Below the pieces are notes generated by a model, which was given only the letters and a program-made list of their open reading frames with translations, had not been told where the DNA came from and searched no databases. From assembly GCA_015478575.1 (NCBI GenBank), contig JADMIN010000248.1, forward strand, positions 1 through 5,119: 5,119 nt of DNA, in the 5' to 3' direction. Position 1 is the first letter of the stretch. Every line of letters begins with the position of its first letter. Origin of the DNA: Ktedonobacterales bacterium (GTDB lineage Bacteria; Chloroflexota; Ktedonobacteria; Ktedonobacterales; JADMIN01). A program made the position numbers and the translations under genes. This document shows, piece by piece, positions 5,033 to 5,119 of this stretch.

Positions 5033-5119
5033 ATGGCAACGACACTGGGCGAAGAGGCTGACGCGGGCGAAGAGGCTGACGCGGGCGAAGAGGCTGACGC
5101 GGGCGAAGAGGCTGACGCG
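5033..5119 (+). CDS. Start of an unidentified protein with acidic six-residue repeats (3' end outside window)
   Basis: Only 29 codons are visible: MATTL followed by four exact copies of Gly-Glu-Glu-Ala-Asp-Ala. The start at 5033 is supported by GGGAG (5021-5025), 7 bases upstream, and by the promoter at 4950-4979. The visible part is highly acidic, low in complexity and probably disordered. It has no signal peptide or membrane segment, so a cytoplasmic N-terminus is likely. The function cannot be judged because the folded part, if any, lies beyond the window. A second frame is also open through the repeat from an ATG at 5001, giving a basic Ala-Lys-Arg-Leu-Thr-Arg repeat. It has all G at third codon positions in the repeat but no ribosome binding site, so I rate it less likely. 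Confidence 0.6.
   Translation, partial: MATTLGEEADAGEEADAGEEADAGEEADA
5048..5119 (+). repeat. Four exact 18-bp tandem repeats
   Basis: The unit GGCGAAGAGGCTGACGCG occurs four times without a mismatch, at 5048, 5066, 5084 and 5102, and the window ends at the end of a unit, so the array may continue. The unit length is a multiple of three, so copy-number change keeps the reading frame. Perfect identity, including third codon positions, points to recent expansion by slippage or unequal recombination. Confidence 0.95.

Noticed and set aside
4621..5061. Plus-strand open frame opposite the truB N-terminus and running into the divergent region
   Set aside because: It is antisense to truB, crosses both promoter-like sequences, and stops within the first 18-bp repeat unit.

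Overview
The window is GC-rich bacterial chromosomal DNA. It carries the end of an F-type ATP synthase operon, a peptidoglycan-precursor enzyme (MurI), a secreted and membrane-anchored surface protein, and a tRNA-modifying enzyme (TruB). I see no phage, transposon, rRNA, tRNA or CRISPR features. The Pro-Thr stalk protein and the gene mix are compatible with a high-GC Chloroflexota-type bacterium. That assignment is an inference from style and was not tested by any search.

Layout: (1) 2-481 (+) is the C-terminal part of atpD, cut by the window edge, followed after 42 bases by atpC (524-991), which ends the operon as far as it is visible. (2) 992-1467 is a 476-base stretch with no supportable gene. 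It holds weak hairpins and, at 1286-1381, an array of six tandem 15/16-bp units that abuts the probable murI promoter. (3) murI (1468-2337, +) is intact. (4) After a good promoter (2413-2441), a 410-residue protein (2565-3797, +) has a signal peptide, two related Ig-like domains, a Pro-Thr stalk, one membrane helix and a Gly/Pro/Tyr-rich tail. (5) A strong hairpin (3823-3863) separates it from the convergent truB (4811 down to 3876, -). (6) A divergent intergenic region (4812-5032) carries a probable promoter for truB and another for a rightward gene. That gene starts at 5033 and opens with exact 18-bp repeats coding Gly-Glu-Glu-Ala-Asp-Ala; the window ends inside the repeats.

The genes look like separate transcription units, each with its own promoter-like sequence, and not one pathway. 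ATP synthase provides energy, MurI makes D-glutamate for the cell wall, and TruB modifies tRNA. The two genes without assigned function, the surface protein and the acidic-repeat gene, are the least explained parts. The most unusual DNA is the tandem array before murI and the 18-bp coding repeat at the right edge. Nothing in the window amounts to a clear new multi-gene system.
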